Source: Oharaeibacter diazotrophicus (GTDB lineage Bacteria; Pseudomonadota; Alphaproteobacteria; Rhizobiales; Pleomorphomonadaceae). From it: 64,000 nucleotides of DNA. Shown here one piece after another: positions 46,401-54,589 of this stretch. Location: assembly GCF_004362745.1 (NCBI RefSeq), contig NZ_SNXY01000006.1, forward strand, positions 1,240,001-1,304,000. The letters run 5' to 3'. A program made the position numbers and the translations under genes. Positions within the stretch are counted from its first letter, which is position 1. Each line of letters begins with the position of its first letter. The notes under the pieces are model-generated. The model saw nothing but the letters and a program-made list of their open reading frames with translations, was not told the DNA's origin and did no database searches.

Positions 46401-47211
46401 CGAGAAGATGCCCGACCGCCGCAAGGGCTACACCCAGAAGGCGATCGTCGGCGGCCACAAGGTCTACATCCGTACCGGCGAGTACAACGACGGCCGCCTC
46501 GGCGAGATCTTCATCGACATGCACAAGGAGGGCGCCGCCTTCCGTGCGATGATGAACAACTTCGCCATCGCGATCTCGCTCGGCCTGCAGTACGGCGTGC
46601 CGCTGGAGGAATACGTCGAGGCCTTCACCTTCACCCGCTTCGAGCCGGCGGGCATGGTGCAGGGCAACGAGATGATCAAGAACGCCACCTCGATCCTCGA
46701 CTACGTCTTCCGCGAGCTGGCGGTCAGCTACCTCGGCCGGCACGACCTCGCCCACGTGCTGCCGGAGGAGATGACCAACACCGGCCTCGGCGGCGGCGTG
46801 AAGGAGGAGAAGGCGGCCGACCTCGTGCTGTCGAAGGGTCTCGTGCGCGGCAAGACCGCCCAGTTCAAGGTGGTCTCCGGCGCGCCGGATCCGAAGGGCT
46901 CCGCCGGTCCCGGCGCCGGCGCGAGCGTCTCGGCCTTCGCGACCGCCCGCGCCTCGGCCCCGGTCTCCGGCCTCGCCACCGCCGGCGCGACCGCCTTCAA
47001 GCGCGACCTCGACGACGCCCCCGCCCCGGCCGCGACGCCGTCGGCCGGCACCGCCGAGGCCCCGCAGCCCGACTACGCCACCAAGGTCGCCCAGGCCCGC
47101 GCCAAGGGCTACGTCGGCGAGGCCTGCTCGGAATGCGGCAACTTCACCATGGTGCGCAACGGCACCTGCCTGAAGTGCGACACCTGCGGCTCGACGAGCG
47201 GCTGCAGCTGA
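43495..47211 (+). CDS. nrdJ: Adenosylcobalamin-dependent (class II) ribonucleotide reductase
   Basis: The 1238-residue enzyme makes deoxyribonucleotides with coenzyme B12 and needs no oxygen. Catalytic elements include '[21 protein letters not shown]' and '[33 protein letters not shown]', with '[16 protein letters not shown]' before them. The C-terminal '[30 protein letters not shown]' is a zinc-ribbon-like Cys tail also found in other NrdJ proteins and likely carries the re-reducing cysteines. An Ala/Pro/Gly-rich linker of about 60 residues precedes it. No intein interrupts it. GAGGACGAG precedes the ATG, and NrdR boxes lie upstream. Confidence 0.97.
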   Translation: MRIERRFTKDGQSPYAEVEFRSAVSEIRNPDGSVVFRASDIQVPAAWSQVASDILAQKYFRKAGVPAALKRVEENGVPSFLWRSVPDDKALAKLPAAERAGGETDARQVFDRLAGTWTYWGWKGGYFGTEDDARAFFDELRYMLATQKAAPNSPQWFNTGLHWAYGIDGPSQGHYYVDPASGELVRSASAYEHPQPHACFIQSVEDDLVNDNGIMDLWVREARLFKYGSGTGSNFSKLRGEGEKLSGGGRSSGLMSFLKIGDRAAGAIKSGGTTRRAAKMVVVDIDHPDIEQYINWKVREEQKVAALVTGSKTCSKHLTAVMKAIGESGLAGEDRFDPAKNLGLKREIRAAKKAAVPENYVRRVIQFARQGYTEIEFPVFDTDWDSEAYLTVSGQNSNNSVRVTDEFLRAVETGGSWNLTARKDGKVVKTLKAKDLWETIGYAAWASADPGIQYHTTINDWHTCPASGEIRASNPCSEYMFLDDTACNLASLNLLQFVRADRSFDIEAFAHACRIWTVVLEVSVLMAQFPSKEIARLSYEFRTLGLGYANIGGLLMSSGIPYDSASGRAICGAITAIMTGVAYATSAEMAGELGAFPGHAANADHMLRVIRNHRRAARGEKSGYEQLHTPPVPLDHAACPDQRLVAAAVAAWDEALALGEKHGYRNAQVSVIAPTGTIGLVMDCDTTGIEPDFALVKFKKLAGGGYFKIINRAVPEALRALGYPESQIAEIEAYAVGHGSIAQAPHVNPSSLRSKGLSDAAIEKATASLKAAFDIKFVFNRWTLGDDEMRRLGVSDAEMADPNFDLLARLGYSKAEIEAANTHVCGAMTLEGAPFLKAEHLAVFDCANPCGRTGKRYLSVESHIHMMAAAQPFISGAISKTINMPNEATVEDAKEAYMLSWRLALKANALYRDGSKLSQPLNSQLLADDAEDAEDAVEAIVAEKAVAARTAAVAEKIVERIVERHIRAREKMPDRRKGYTQKAIVGGHKVYIRTGEYNDGRLGEIFIDMHKEGAAFRAMMNNFAIAISLGLQYGVPLEEYVEAFTFTRFEPAGMVQGNEMIKNATSILDYVFRELAVSYLGRHDLAHVLPEEMTNTGLGGGVKEEKAADLVLSKGLVRGKTAQFKVVSGAPDPKGSAGPGAGASVSAFATARASAPVSGLATAGATAFKRDLDDAPAPAATPSAGTAEAPQPDYATKVAQARAKGYVGEACSECGNFTMVRNGTCLKCDTCGSTSGCS

Positions 47212-47219
47212 GGGGGTGT

Positions 47220-47283
47220 GGGAGGGGCGCCTCGCGCCCCTCCCCTCGATCCGGGTTCCGGACGCCTTCGGGCATCCGGAACC
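47220..47283 (+). terminator. Two hairpins after nrdJ
   Basis: The first stem pairs 47220-47230 with 47234-47244 (perfect, 3-base loop). The second pairs 47254-47266 with 47271-47283 around a TTCG tetraloop, with one mismatch. Neither has a T-run, so termination is plausible but not certain. Confidence 0.55.
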
Positions 47284-47465
47284 GCGCATGAGAACGAAAC
47301 GAGATCGACGTCGCCTTCTCGTCCAGTTCTTCGTCCGGGCGGTTCGGTCGGGTGCTCCCGCCAGCCTACCTGTCACAATCCCCACCGCCACTTTCGCCCA
47401 CCGTCGACACCCCCGCCGCAAAGCGCTTTCGTCGCGGCCCATGTTTCCCGTCCGCACGGTGGGCT

Positions 47466-47490
47466 GGAACCGAAGCTTCGCGACGGCGTT
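47466..47490 (+). promoter_or_regulatory. Sigma-EcfG-like promoter upstream of the LOV kinase gene
   Basis: GGAAC at 47466-47470 is followed after 16 bases by CGTT at 47487-47490. This matches the alphaproteobacterial general-stress sigma factor consensus GGAAC-N16/17-CGTT. It lies 63 bases before the kinase start. Confidence 0.65.
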
Positions 47491-47552
47491 CAAATCGGTG
47501 GCCGCCCCGTGCGGCCGTTTCGATCCACTGGGACGCTGTCGGCGGAACGACG

Positions 47553-48665
47553 ATGAGCAGGAACGAGGCCCGGATCGCCGGGGACAGGCTGCTCGCGGCC
47601 CATCCGAGCGAGGATCCCTTCGCCGCCGCCATCAAGGCGACGCGGATGCCGATGCTGATCACCGATCCGACCCAGCCGGACAACCCGATCATCTTCTGCA
47701 ACGACGCCTTCCTCGAACTGACAGGCTACGGCCGGGGCGAGGTGATCGGGCGCAACTGCCGTTTCCTGCAGGGGCCGGACACCGACCGCGCCCGCATCGA
47801 CGACATCCGCCGCGCGGTCGCCGCCGAGGAGCCGGCCCGGGTCGACGTGCTGAACTACCGCAAGGACGGCACGCCGTTCTGGAACGCGCTCTACCTCAGC
47901 CCGGTCAAGGACGACGACGACCGGACGATCTACTTCTTCGCCTCCCAGCTCGACGTCACCGACGTCAAGACCCGCGAGGGCGAACTCGCCGCCGCGCGCG
48001 ACGACCGTGAGCGCGAGGTGCGCGACCGCACCGCCGAGCTGCGCGCCGCGCTCGAGGCCAAGACGGTGCTGCTCCACGAGGTCGACCACCGGGTCAAGAA
48101 CAACCTCCTGATGATCGCGTCGCTGGTGAAGCTGCAGGCCCGCCGCAGCGAGGACCTCGGCGAGCGCCGCGCGCTGATGGCGGTGCTGGAACGGGTGGAG
48201 GCGCTGAGCACGGTGCAGCGCCAGCTGTTCGTGCTCGACGACGTCTCGCGCTTCGACGTCGCCGCCTTCGCCCGCGACCTCTCGGCCGAACTGCTGGCGG
48301 CGTCGACGCGCACCGACGTCACGGTCGACCTCGACCTCTCGCCGGTACTGGTGCCGGCGGCCAAGGCGTCGCCGATCGCCCTGATGGTCAACGAGGTGGT
48401 CACCGACGCCATCCGCAACGCCTCCGCCGAGGGCGGGCACGTCCGGATCGCCGTCGGCCGCGCCGACGGGCACTTCCGCATCCGCGTCGACGACGACGGC
48501 ATGGCCGAGCCCGGCGAGGTGCTCGGCCCCGCCTCGGTCGGGCGGCTGATCGTGGAGACCTGCGCCCGGCAGGTCCAGGCCGAGGTCCGGTGGGAGGCCG
48601 CCGGCGGCCGGTCCGCGGTGGTCCTCGAACTCCCCGTCGAATTCCTGGAGGACAACGCGTCATGA
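47553..48665 (+). CDS. Blue-light LOV-domain histidine kinase (HisKA_2/HWE class)
   Basis: The 370-residue protein has an N-terminal LOV domain (about 22-140) with the flavin-binding signature GRNCRFLQG and the photoactive Cys69, plus 'IIFCNDAFLELTGY' and 'NYRKDGTPFWNALYLSPV'. A short coiled linker leads to a HisKA_2 dimerisation domain with phospho-acceptor His179 in 'LLHEVDHRVKNNLLMIASLVKLQARR'. A HATPase domain follows ('LMVNEVVTDAIRNA'). It should sense blue light and phosphorylate the response regulator encoded next, whose ATG overlaps its stop (ATGA). A sigma-EcfG-like promoter upstream links it to the general stress response. The ATG at 47553 is preferred over an upstream extension. 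Confidence 0.93.
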   Translation: MSRNEARIAGDRLLAAHPSEDPFAAAIKATRMPMLITDPTQPDNPIIFCNDAFLELTGYGRGEVIGRNCRFLQGPDTDRARIDDIRRAVAAEEPARVDVLNYRKDGTPFWNALYLSPVKDDDDRTIYFFASQLDVTDVKTREGELAAARDDREREVRDRTAELRAALEAKTVLLHEVDHRVKNNLLMIASLVKLQARRSEDLGERRALMAVLERVEALSTVQRQLFVLDDVSRFDVAAFARDLSAELLAASTRTDVTVDLDLSPVLVPAAKASPIALMVNEVVTDAIRNASAEGGHVRIAVGRADGHFRIRVDDDGMAEPGEVLGPASVGRLIVETCARQVQAEVRWEAAGGRSAVVLELPVEFLEDNAS

Positions 48666-49075
48666 GTCTCGCCGTCATGGTCGTCGAGGACGAGGCGCTG
48701 CTCGCCCTCGAACTCGAGGACGTCCTGCAAGAGAACGGCCACCGGGTGCTCGGCCCGGCGATGTCGCGCAACCAGGCCGTCCGCCTCGCCGAGGAGACGC
48801 GCCCCGACCTCGCCCTCGTCGACGTGCACCTGCTCGACGGCCCGACCGGCGTCGAGGTGGCGCGCCACCTGTCGTCGAAGGGCGTGCCGGTGGTGTTCAT
48901 GACCGCCAACGTGCGCCGGATCCCCGAGGATTTCGCCGGCGCGATCGGGGTGATCGAGAAGCCCTACACGACGAACGGCCTGCAGAACGCCCTGACCTAC
49001 GTGGTCAAGCGCCTCCACGGCGAGCCGCCGCCGACCGTGCCGGCGAGCCTGACGATGTCGCCGACCATCGCCTGA
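48662..49075 (+). CDS. Single-domain response regulator, partner of the LOV kinase
   Basis: The 137-residue receiver domain has Glu9/Asp10 in VMVVEDEALLALELED, phospho-acceptor Asp54 in LALVDVHLLDGPTG, 'VVFMTAN' and the conserved Lys in VIEKPYTTNGLQ. There is no output domain. The ATG overlaps the kinase stop by four bases, so they are translated together. The sequence resembles receivers paired with HWE/HisKA_2 kinases in alphaproteobacteria. Output is probably by protein contact or phosphotransfer. Confidence 0.93.
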   Translation: MSLAVMVVEDEALLALELEDVLQENGHRVLGPAMSRNQAVRLAEETRPDLALVDVHLLDGPTGVEVARHLSSKGVPVVFMTANVRRIPEDFAGAIGVIEKPYTTNGLQNALTYVVKRLHGEPPPTVPASLTMSPTIA

Positions 49076-49210
49076 GGCTGTGGACGCCGGCGGCCGGGAC
49101 GACTGGTCCCGCGCGATGGTCGTGCTATTTCTCCCGACGCCCCTGCGGTTCGTGGTGGTCGGTTCGGGAGCGCTTCTCCCGCTGTCCGGTTTGCCCTGGG
49201 GCCGCCCGTC

Positions 49211-50701
49211 ATGAACGTGCCGATCAAGTGCCCTCCCGATGCGCCGCCCGGCGGCCCGGACACGCTCGCGCTGTTCCGCACGTTCGACTGGGCGTCGACC
49301 GCGCTCGGGGACAGGGCGGACTGGCCGCGCAGCCTCGTCACCGCCGCCGACATCGTCCTGCGCTCCCCGCTGCCGATGGTGCTGCTGTGGGGCGCGGACG
49401 GGGTGATGATCTACAACGACGGCTACGCCCGGATCTGCGGCGAACGGCACCCGCGCATCTTCGGCAGCAAGGTGCTGGACGCCTGGCCGGAGGCGTCCGG
49501 GTGGAACGAGGAGGTTATGCGGGTCGTGATGGGGGGCGGCACGCTCTCGGTCGCCGACCAGGAGTTCACGCTGCTGCGCAACGGCGAGCCCGAGAAGGTC
49601 TGGCTGACGGTCGACTACGGCCCGGTCGTCGACGAGACCGGCTCGCCCGGCGGCGTCCTCGCCGTCTGCGTCGAGACCACCGCCCGCGTGCTCGCCGAGC
49701 GCCGCGCCGCCGAGGAGCACGAGCGGCTGAAGCTGATGTTCTCGCAGGCGCCGAGCTTCATGGCGATCCTGTCCGGTCCCGAGCACCGCTTCGAGATCGT
49801 CAACGCCTCGTATCTGCGACTGGTCGGCCACCGCCGCGACCTGATCGGCAAGACCGTCCGCGAGGCGCTGCCGGACGTCGAGGGCCAGGGCTATTTCGAA
49901 TTGCTCGACGAGGTGTTCCGCACCGGCCGGGCCTTCACGGGCCGGAACCTCGCGGTCGACCTGCGACGCGAGGCCGGCGCACCACCGGAGAAGCGCTACG
50001 TCGACATGATCTACCAGCCGCTCCAGGACGAGCACGGCCGGACCTCGGCGATCTTCGTGGAGGGCTTCGACGTCACCGACCGCACCCTCGCCGAGGAGAA
50101 GCAGACGCTGATCCTGCGCGAGATGAGCCACCGCGTGAAGAACCTCTTCGCGATCGTGCTCGGGATGATCTCCTCGACCGCCCGTCGCGCGAAGACCCCC
50201 GCCGACATGGCGGCCGCGCTGCAGGGCCGGCTGCGCGCCCTCGCCGCCGCCCATGACCTCGTCCGCCCCGGCTTCGAGACCGACGGCACGAACGGCTCGC
50301 GCGCCTCGCTCGACCGGCTGATCCGGGCCGTCGTCGGCCCGCATCTCGACGAGCCGGGTCGGCTCGCCGCCGACGGTCCGGAGATCCTGCTCGGCGAGCA
50401 GGCGGCCACGGCGCTGGCGCTGCTGCTCCACGAGACCGCGACCAACGCGGTCAAGTACGGCGCGCTGTCGGTGCCGGGCGGCCGGGTCGACGTTGCGTGG
50501 ACGACGGTTTCCGGCGCGCTCGAGCTGACGTGGACGGAGAGCGGCGGCCCGGAGCCGCGCGCGCCGAGCAAGCTCGGCTTCGGCAGCCTGTTGGTCGAGC
50601 GCAGCGTCACCGGCCAATTGCGCGGCAGCCTGACGCGGACGTGGCGGCCCGAGGGGCTGCTGAAGCAAGTCACCATCCCCACCGACGCGCTGGCGAACTG
50701 A
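49211..50701 (+). CDS. PAS-PAS HWE-family histidine kinase
   Basis: The 496-residue soluble kinase has two PAS-like domains (about 40-165 and 170-295), the first with 'PMVLLWGADGVMIYNDGYARICGERHP', the second with 'APSFMAILSGPEHRFEIVNASYLRLVGHR'. The HWE dimerisation domain carries His307 in 'LILREMSHRVKNLFAIVLGMISSTAR', and the ATPase domain has 'LALLLHETATNAVKYGALS'. HWE kinases often act in light or stress signalling. The gene starts 135 bases after the response regulator, on the same strand. No Cys of LOV type is present. The ribosome-binding site is weak. Confidence 0.92.
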   Translation: MNVPIKCPPDAPPGGPDTLALFRTFDWASTALGDRADWPRSLVTAADIVLRSPLPMVLLWGADGVMIYNDGYARICGERHPRIFGSKVLDAWPEASGWNEEVMRVVMGGGTLSVADQEFTLLRNGEPEKVWLTVDYGPVVDETGSPGGVLAVCVETTARVLAERRAAEEHERLKLMFSQAPSFMAILSGPEHRFEIVNASYLRLVGHRRDLIGKTVREALPDVEGQGYFELLDEVFRTGRAFTGRNLAVDLRREAGAPPEKRYVDMIYQPLQDEHGRTSAIFVEGFDVTDRTLAEEKQTLILREMSHRVKNLFAIVLGMISSTARRAKTPADMAAALQGRLRALAAAHDLVRPGFETDGTNGSRASLDRLIRAVVGPHLDEPGRLAADGPEILLGEQAATALALLLHETATNAVKYGALSVPGGRVDVAWTTVSGALELTWTESGGPEPRAPSKLGFGSLLVERSVTGQLRGSLTRTWRPEGLLKQVTIPTDALAN

Positions 50702-50746
50702 CCCGCTCCGCGGGGTCACGATTCGCAGTCGCCGCCCGAGCGGCGG

Positions 50747-50775
50747 TTGACACCTCGATCATCGAGGTGTATCGA
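50747..50775 (+). promoter_or_regulatory. Promoter of the PadR gene with a palindromic operator in the spacer
   Basis: TTGACA (50747-50752) and TATCGA (50770-50775) are separated by 17 bases. A perfect 10-base inverted repeat with one central base occupies 50750-50770, covering the spacer. A bound repressor would block RNA polymerase. The next ATG (50782) lies about where transcription should begin. Confidence 0.7.
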
Positions 50776-50781
50776 CCAGCA

Positions 50782-51201
50782 ATGCCTAGCACCTCGATGC
50801 ATCCAGTGCCGAAGCCCTCTCCCGATCTCACAAGCCGGGCGTATTGGAACGGCACCATCAAGATGAGCCTGTCGAAGCTGTTCATCCTCCGGGTGCTCTG
50901 CGACCGGCCGATGCACGGCTACGACATCGCCCGCACGGTCGAGCAGACCACCAACGGCTGCTGCTCGCCGTCCGAGGGCACGATCTACCCGGTGCTGCGC
51001 GACTTCGAGGAAAACGGCCTCGTCACCCACGAGACCGACGTCGTCTCGGGGCGCGAGCGCAAGGTCTACACGCTGACCGACAAGGGCCGCGAGGCGCTGC
51101 GGGTCGCGGTCGACGCCTGGATCGAGATCACCGACGCTCTGGTCGCGGCCGACAAGGTCGTGCCGCGGACGACGACGCCGGGAAGCGCCTGCTGCGGATG
51201 A
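50782..51201 (+). CDS. PadR-family transcriptional regulator with Cys pairs
   Basis: The 139-residue protein has a PadR winged helix: 'MSLSKLFILRVLCDRPMHGYDIARTVEQ' and 'EGTIYPVLRDFEENGLVTHETDVVSGRERKVYTLTDKGREAL'. Two Cys pairs, in 'NGCCSPSEG' and in the C-terminal 'GSACCG', could bind As(III). The gene heads an MFS-arsH transcript, so it is likely the local repressor. ATG 50782 and ATG 50797 are both possible and neither has a ribosome-binding site; the first would make a leaderless message. A half-copy of the operator lies at 50790-50800, inside the first codons. Confidence 0.85.
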   Translation: MPSTSMHPVPKPSPDLTSRAYWNGTIKMSLSKLFILRVLCDRPMHGYDIARTVEQTTNGCCSPSEGTIYPVLRDFEENGLVTHETDVVSGRERKVYTLTDKGREALRVAVDAWIEITDALVAADKVVPRTTTPGSACCG

Positions 51202-51232
51202 GCGCCCCCTCTTTTTCGGCTCCCGGCATCGA

Positions 51233-51250
51233 CCATCGAGGCATCGATGG
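51233..51250 (+). promoter_or_regulatory. Inverted repeat upstream of the Cys-rich ORF
   Basis: CCATCGA and TCGATGG are perfect 7-base arms around a 4-base spacer. It shares the octamer CATCGAGG with the operator upstream of the PadR gene, so it may be a second binding site. It lies 19 bases before the Cys-rich ORF start. Confidence 0.45.
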
Positions 51251-51269
51251 GCAAGGCGGAGGACGGATC

Positions 51270-51476
51270 ATGGATGGAGACTTGCGGACCGCGGGTCGCA
51301 CGGCGGGCTGCTGCGGCGGGCCGGCGCCGGCGGCCGTCGACGCCTGCTGCGCGGCGGACGCGACGGCGAAGGCGTCCGGTGAGGCCGGCTGCGGCTGTTC
51401 CACGCCGGCGCCGCTCGCCGACGCCGCGCCGGCGGGTGGGTGCCGTGCGCCCCTGCCGGTGGCCGTGGATGCGTGA
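51270..51476 (+). CDS. Small Cys-rich protein in the arsenic cluster
   Basis: This 68-residue ORF contains seven cysteines: two CC pairs (14-15, 26-27), a CGC (41-43) and Cys58, in an Ala/Gly/Pro-rich background. GGAGG lies eight bases before the ATG. It starts 68 bases after the PadR stop and slightly overlaps the following MFS frame. The same Cys-pair pattern occurs in the PadR C-terminus and the ArsR tail of this cluster. It could be a metalloid-binding chaperone or store. I do not recognise the family, and low complexity leaves doubt that it is translated. Confidence 0.55.
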   Translation: MDGDLRTAGRTAGCCGGPAPAAVDACCAADATAKASGEAGCGCSTPAPLADAAPAGGCRAPLPVAVDA

Positions 51477-52725
51477 GCGGATGCGGAGGTCCGCCCTCTC
51501 CCTCGGCCCGACGGCCGTCGTCTGGACGCTCGGCGTCACCCAGATCGTCGGCTACGGCACGCTCTACTACAGCTTCGCGATCCTCGCCGGCGACGTGGCA
51601 GTGAGCTTCGCCGTGCCGGTGTCGCGGATCTTCGGGCTGTTCTCGCTGGCGCTGCTGGTCGGCGGTTTCGCCGCGCCCTTCGTCGGCCGGTGGATCGACC
51701 GCCACGGCGCGCCGCGGGTGATGGCCGCGGGCTCGGTGGCGGCGTCGGTCGCGCTGGCGGCGGTGGCACTCGCCCCCGGCCCGACGAGCTTCGCCGCCGC
51801 GCTGATCCTGATGGAAGTCGTCTCGGCGGCGGTGCTCTACGACGCCGCCTTCACGGCGCTGGTCCAGATCCGCGGCCGCGACGCGCGCCGACGCATCGGG
51901 CACCTGACGCTGATCGCGGGCTTCGCCTCGACGATCTTCTGGCCGCTGACCACGTGGCTGCACGGCTGGCTCGACTGGCGCTCGGTGATGCTCGCCTTCG
52001 CCGCCGCCAACCTGATCGTCGCCGCGCCGCTGCACCTCCTGCTGCTCGCCGCGCGCCCGGGCCGCGACACGGCCGGCGATGCGCCGGAGCGTACACCGGC
52101 CGTGGCGGTGGATCCGCCGCCGCCGCCGGCGCTCGCCCGGCGGATGTTCGTGCTGGTGACCGCGGGTTTCGCCCTGTCCGGCTTCCTGCTCTCGGCGCTG
52201 CTGGCGCAGATGGTGCCGGCGCTGACCGCCCTCGGGCTCGGCGGGTCGGCACTGGTGGTCTCGACCCTGTTCGGGCCGGCCCAGGTGCTGGTGCGCTTCG
52301 TCAACCTCGTCTTCGGCGTCCGCCGCCACCCGCTGTTCGTCACCTTGTTCGGCATGACGATGCTGCCGCTCGCCGTGCTGATCCTGGCGACGACCGCGCC
52401 GGCGGTCGCGGGTGCGGTGGTCTTCGCGGTGCTGCTCGGCTTCGGCTCCGGCCTGAAGAGCATCGTCCAGGGAACGCTGCCGCTCGCCCTGTTCGGTACG
52501 GCGTCCTACGGCAGCCGGCTCGGCCGGATGGCCCTGGCGCGGCAGTTCCTGGCCGCCGCCGCGCCCTTCGCCTTCGCCTGGCAGCTGGAGACCCGGGGCC
52601 CGACCGTGGCGCTCGCCACACTCGTGGCGGTCGGCCTGCTCGGGCTCGCGGCCTTCGCCGCGGTCGCGCGCCTCAGGGACCGCGCCGCCGCGCCCTCGAC
52701 AATCACCGCCAAGGGACGACCATGA
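51469..52725 (+). CDS. MFS transporter in the arsenic cluster
   Basis: About 418 residues with 12 predicted transmembrane helices in two halves. The motif '[20 protein letters not shown]' between helices 2 and 3 is the MFS signature. A Pro-rich loop ([16 protein letters not shown]) joins the halves. Being placed between a PadR regulator and arsH, with a four-base overlap to arsH, it probably exports an arsenical, perhaps an organic or methylated form. MFS arsenic exporters (ArsJ, ArsK) are known, but I cannot assign it to one. ATG 51469 or 51481 may be the start. Confidence 0.85.
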   Translation: MRERMRRSALSLGPTAVVWTLGVTQIVGYGTLYYSFAILAGDVAVSFAVPVSRIFGLFSLALLVGGFAAPFVGRWIDRHGAPRVMAAGSVAASVALAAVALAPGPTSFAAALILMEVVSAAVLYDAAFTALVQIRGRDARRRIGHLTLIAGFASTIFWPLTTWLHGWLDWRSVMLAFAAANLIVAAPLHLLLLAARPGRDTAGDAPERTPAVAVDPPPPPALARRMFVLVTAGFALSGFLLSALLAQMVPALTALGLGGSALVVSTLFGPAQVLVRFVNLVFGVRRHPLFVTLFGMTMLPLAVLILATTAPAVAGAVVFAVLLGFGSGLKSIVQGTLPLALFGTASYGSRLGRMALARQFLAAAAPFAFAWQLETRGPTVALATLVAVGLLGLAAFAAVARLRDRAAAPSTITAKGRP

Positions 52726-53474
52726 GAGGCACCGACCTTCCCGACCACGACGTCTTCCCGGCCCTCGACGCGCGCTTCCTGGAGCCGATCGACGCCGCCG
52801 CACTGATCCCGCCCGGCGGCGCGACGCATCCGCCGCGGATCCTGCTGCTCTACGGCTCGCTCCGGGACCGCTCCTACAGCCGCCTGCTCGCCTACGAATG
52901 CGCCCGGCTGCTCGAGCGCTTCGGATGCGAGACCCGGATCTACGATCCGGCCGGGCTGCCGCTGCCCGACGGCGCGCCCGCCGATCACCCGAAGGTGCAG
53001 GAGTTGCGCGCCCTGTCCGACTGGTCGGAGGGGCAGGTCTGGGTCAGCCCGGAGCGCCACGGCGCGATCACCGGCATCATGAAGGCGCAGATCGACTGGA
53101 TCCCGCTCGCGATCGGCGCGATCCGGCCGACCCAGGGGCGCACGCTCGCGGTCTGCCAAGTGTCCGGCGGATCGCAGTCCTTCAACGCCGTCAACACGTT
53201 GCGCCTGCTCGGCCGCTGGATGCGGATGGTCACGATCCCCAACCAGTCCTCGGTCTCGAAGGCGTTCCAGGAGTTCGACGACGCCGGCCGGATGAAACCC
53301 GGCCCGCTCTACGAGCGCGTCGTCGACGTGATGGAGGAACTGGTCAAGTTCACCTATCTCACCCGCGACCGCTCGGCCTATCTGACGAGCCGCTACAGCG
53401 AACGGCGCGAGGCCGGCCTGAAGGCGGAGAGCGCGGCGGCGGACCTCGCCCGGCGCTCCGGCGCGACCGGCTGA
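52722..53474 (+). CDS. arsH: ArsH, NADPH-dependent FMN reductase/organoarsenical oxidase
   Basis: The 250-residue flavodoxin-like protein has the ArsH features: '[29 protein letters not shown]' (FMN phosphate loop), '[72 protein letters not shown]' and '[18 protein letters not shown]'. ArsH oxidises trivalent methylated and aromatic arsenicals to the less toxic pentavalent forms. The ATG overlaps the MFS stop (ATGA), and AAGGGA lies seven bases upstream. Its stop abuts the stop of the convergent arsC with no base between. Confidence 0.95.
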   Translation: MRGTDLPDHDVFPALDARFLEPIDAAALIPPGGATHPPRILLLYGSLRDRSYSRLLAYECARLLERFGCETRIYDPAGLPLPDGAPADHPKVQELRALSDWSEGQVWVSPERHGAITGIMKAQIDWIPLAIGAIRPTQGRTLAVCQVSGGSQSFNAVNTLRLLGRWMRMVTIPNQSSVSKAFQEFDDAGRMKPGPLYERVVDVMEELVKFTYLTRDRSAYLTSRYSERREAGLKAESAAADLARRSGATG

Positions 53475-53882
53475 TCAGTCGGGCAGGACGGCGACCATTT
53501 CGCCGTCCTCCTTGGTGAAGGTCGCCGGCGGATTGTCGAGGAGGCCCAGCACCCGCTCGGACGGCCGGCACAGCCGGACGCCCTTGTCGGTGACGACGAT
53601 CGGCCGGTTGATCAGGATCGGATGCGCCATCATGAAGTCGACGATTTCGTCGTCGGTCCACTTCGGATCGGCGAGGCCGAGATCGGCGTAGGGCGTGCCC
53701 TTCTCGCGCAGCAGCGCGCGCGGCGCGATCCCCATGCGCGCGATCAGGTCGACCAGCGTCTCGCGGCTCGGCGGCGTCTTCAGGTACTCGACGACGGTCG
53801 GCTCCTCGCCGCTCGCCCGGATCATCGCCAGCGTGTTGCGGGACGTGCCGCAGGCGGGGTTGTGGTAGATCGTGACGGGCAA
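53475..53882 (-). CDS. arsC: Glutaredoxin-type arsenate reductase ArsC
   Basis: The 135-residue protein is of the ArsC/Spx thioredoxin-like family. Catalytic Cys11 lies in 'IYHNPACGTSRNTLAMIRASG', with 'ILINRPIVVTDKGVRLCRPSERVLGLL' holding the anion-binding Arg residues. It reduces arsenate to arsenite with glutathione and glutaredoxin. A TTG at 53882 with GGAG eight bases upstream gives the family start (MPVTIYHNP). A GTG at 53891, overlapping the aquaporin stop as GTGA, is the alternative. It is the last gene of the arsR operon. Confidence 0.93.
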   Translation of the reverse strand: MPVTIYHNPACGTSRNTLAMIRASGEEPTVVEYLKTPPSRETLVDLIARMGIAPRALLREKGTPYADLGLADPKWTDDEIVDFMMAHPILINRPIVVTDKGVRLCRPSERVLGLLDNPPATFTKEDGEMVAVLPD

Positions 53883-53887
53883 GGCGT

Positions 53888-54589
53888 TCACTCCGCAGGG
53901 GTTGCTACAGGGGCGGCGGCCGCCCTCGGGGCTGCGAGCAGCCAGCCCGCGAGGCCGAGGGCGAGGAAGGCCCCGGCGAATTCGGCGAGGACGAAGCCGG
54001 GCAGATCGGCCGGCCGGATGCCGGAGAAGGTGTCGGTCAGGCTGCGGGCGATCGCCACCGCCGGGTTGGCGAAGGACGTCGACGCCGTGAACCAGTAGGC
54101 GGCCGTGATCGTGAGGCCGACCAGCACCGGGACCGCGTCCGGCCGGAAACGCAGTCCGCCGAGGACGACCGTGACCAGGGTGAAGGTGGCGACCACTTCG
54201 GCCAACCACTGCGACGCACCCGTCCGCACCGTGGCCGAGACGGCGAACGGGGCGTGCTCGAACATCAGGTGCGCGACCAGCGTGCCGGCCACGCCGCCGA
54301 GGACCTGCGCGGCCACGTAGGCGAGCCCCTCGCCGGCGGCGAGTTCGCGCCGAGCGACGAACACCGCCGTCACCGCCGGGTTGAAGTGGGCGCCCGAGAT
54401 CGGGCCGAGGATGGTGATCAGCACGACCAGAATCGCGCCGGTCGGGATGGTGTTGCCGAGGAGCGCGAGGGCGACGTCCGCGGTCAGTCGATCGGCCATG
54501 ATGCCCGACCCGACCACGGTCGCGACCAGGACGGCGGTGCCGAGCGCCTCGGCGACGAGGCGGCGCGGAAGATCGGGGCGGGCGGTCAC
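53888..54589 (-). CDS. aqpS: Aquaglyceroporin (MIP family, AqpS-like)
   Basis: The 233-residue channel has six helices and both NPA motifs, in 'GPISGAHFNPAVTAVFVARRE' and 'TASTSFANPAVAIARSLTD'. In Sinorhizobium meliloti, AqpS in an ars operon lets arsenite made by ArsC leave the cell down its gradient; the same logic applies here, since no ArsB or Acr3 pump is encoded in this operon. The GTG start overlaps the stop of the upstream phosphatase-type reductase (GTGA). Confidence 0.93.
   Translation of the reverse strand: MTARPDLPRRLVAEALGTAVLVATVVGSGIMADRLTADVALALLGNTIPTGAILVVLITILGPISGAHFNPAVTAVFVARRELAAGEGLAYVAAQVLGGVAGTLVAHLMFEHAPFAVSATVRTGASQWLAEVVATFTLVTVVLGGLRFRPDAVPVLVGLTITAAYWFTASTSFANPAVAIARSLTDTFSGIRPADLPGFVLAEFAGAFLALGLAGWLLAAPRAAAAPVATPAE

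Larger units (their letters stand above)
47212..47552. other. Intergenic region between nrdJ and the LOV kinase gene
   Basis: These 341 bases contain the nrdJ hairpins and the sigma-EcfG-like promoter. The frame of the kinase is open back to 47352, but the upstream translation is Pro/Arg-rich and not conserved in character. No separate gene is apparent. Confidence 0.55.

Noticed and set aside
42979-47493. Minus-strand ORF of about 1500 codons opposite nrdJ
   Set aside because: nrdJ on the plus strand is intact and conserved; the antisense translation is low-complexity Val/Gly/Arg/Asp without motifs.
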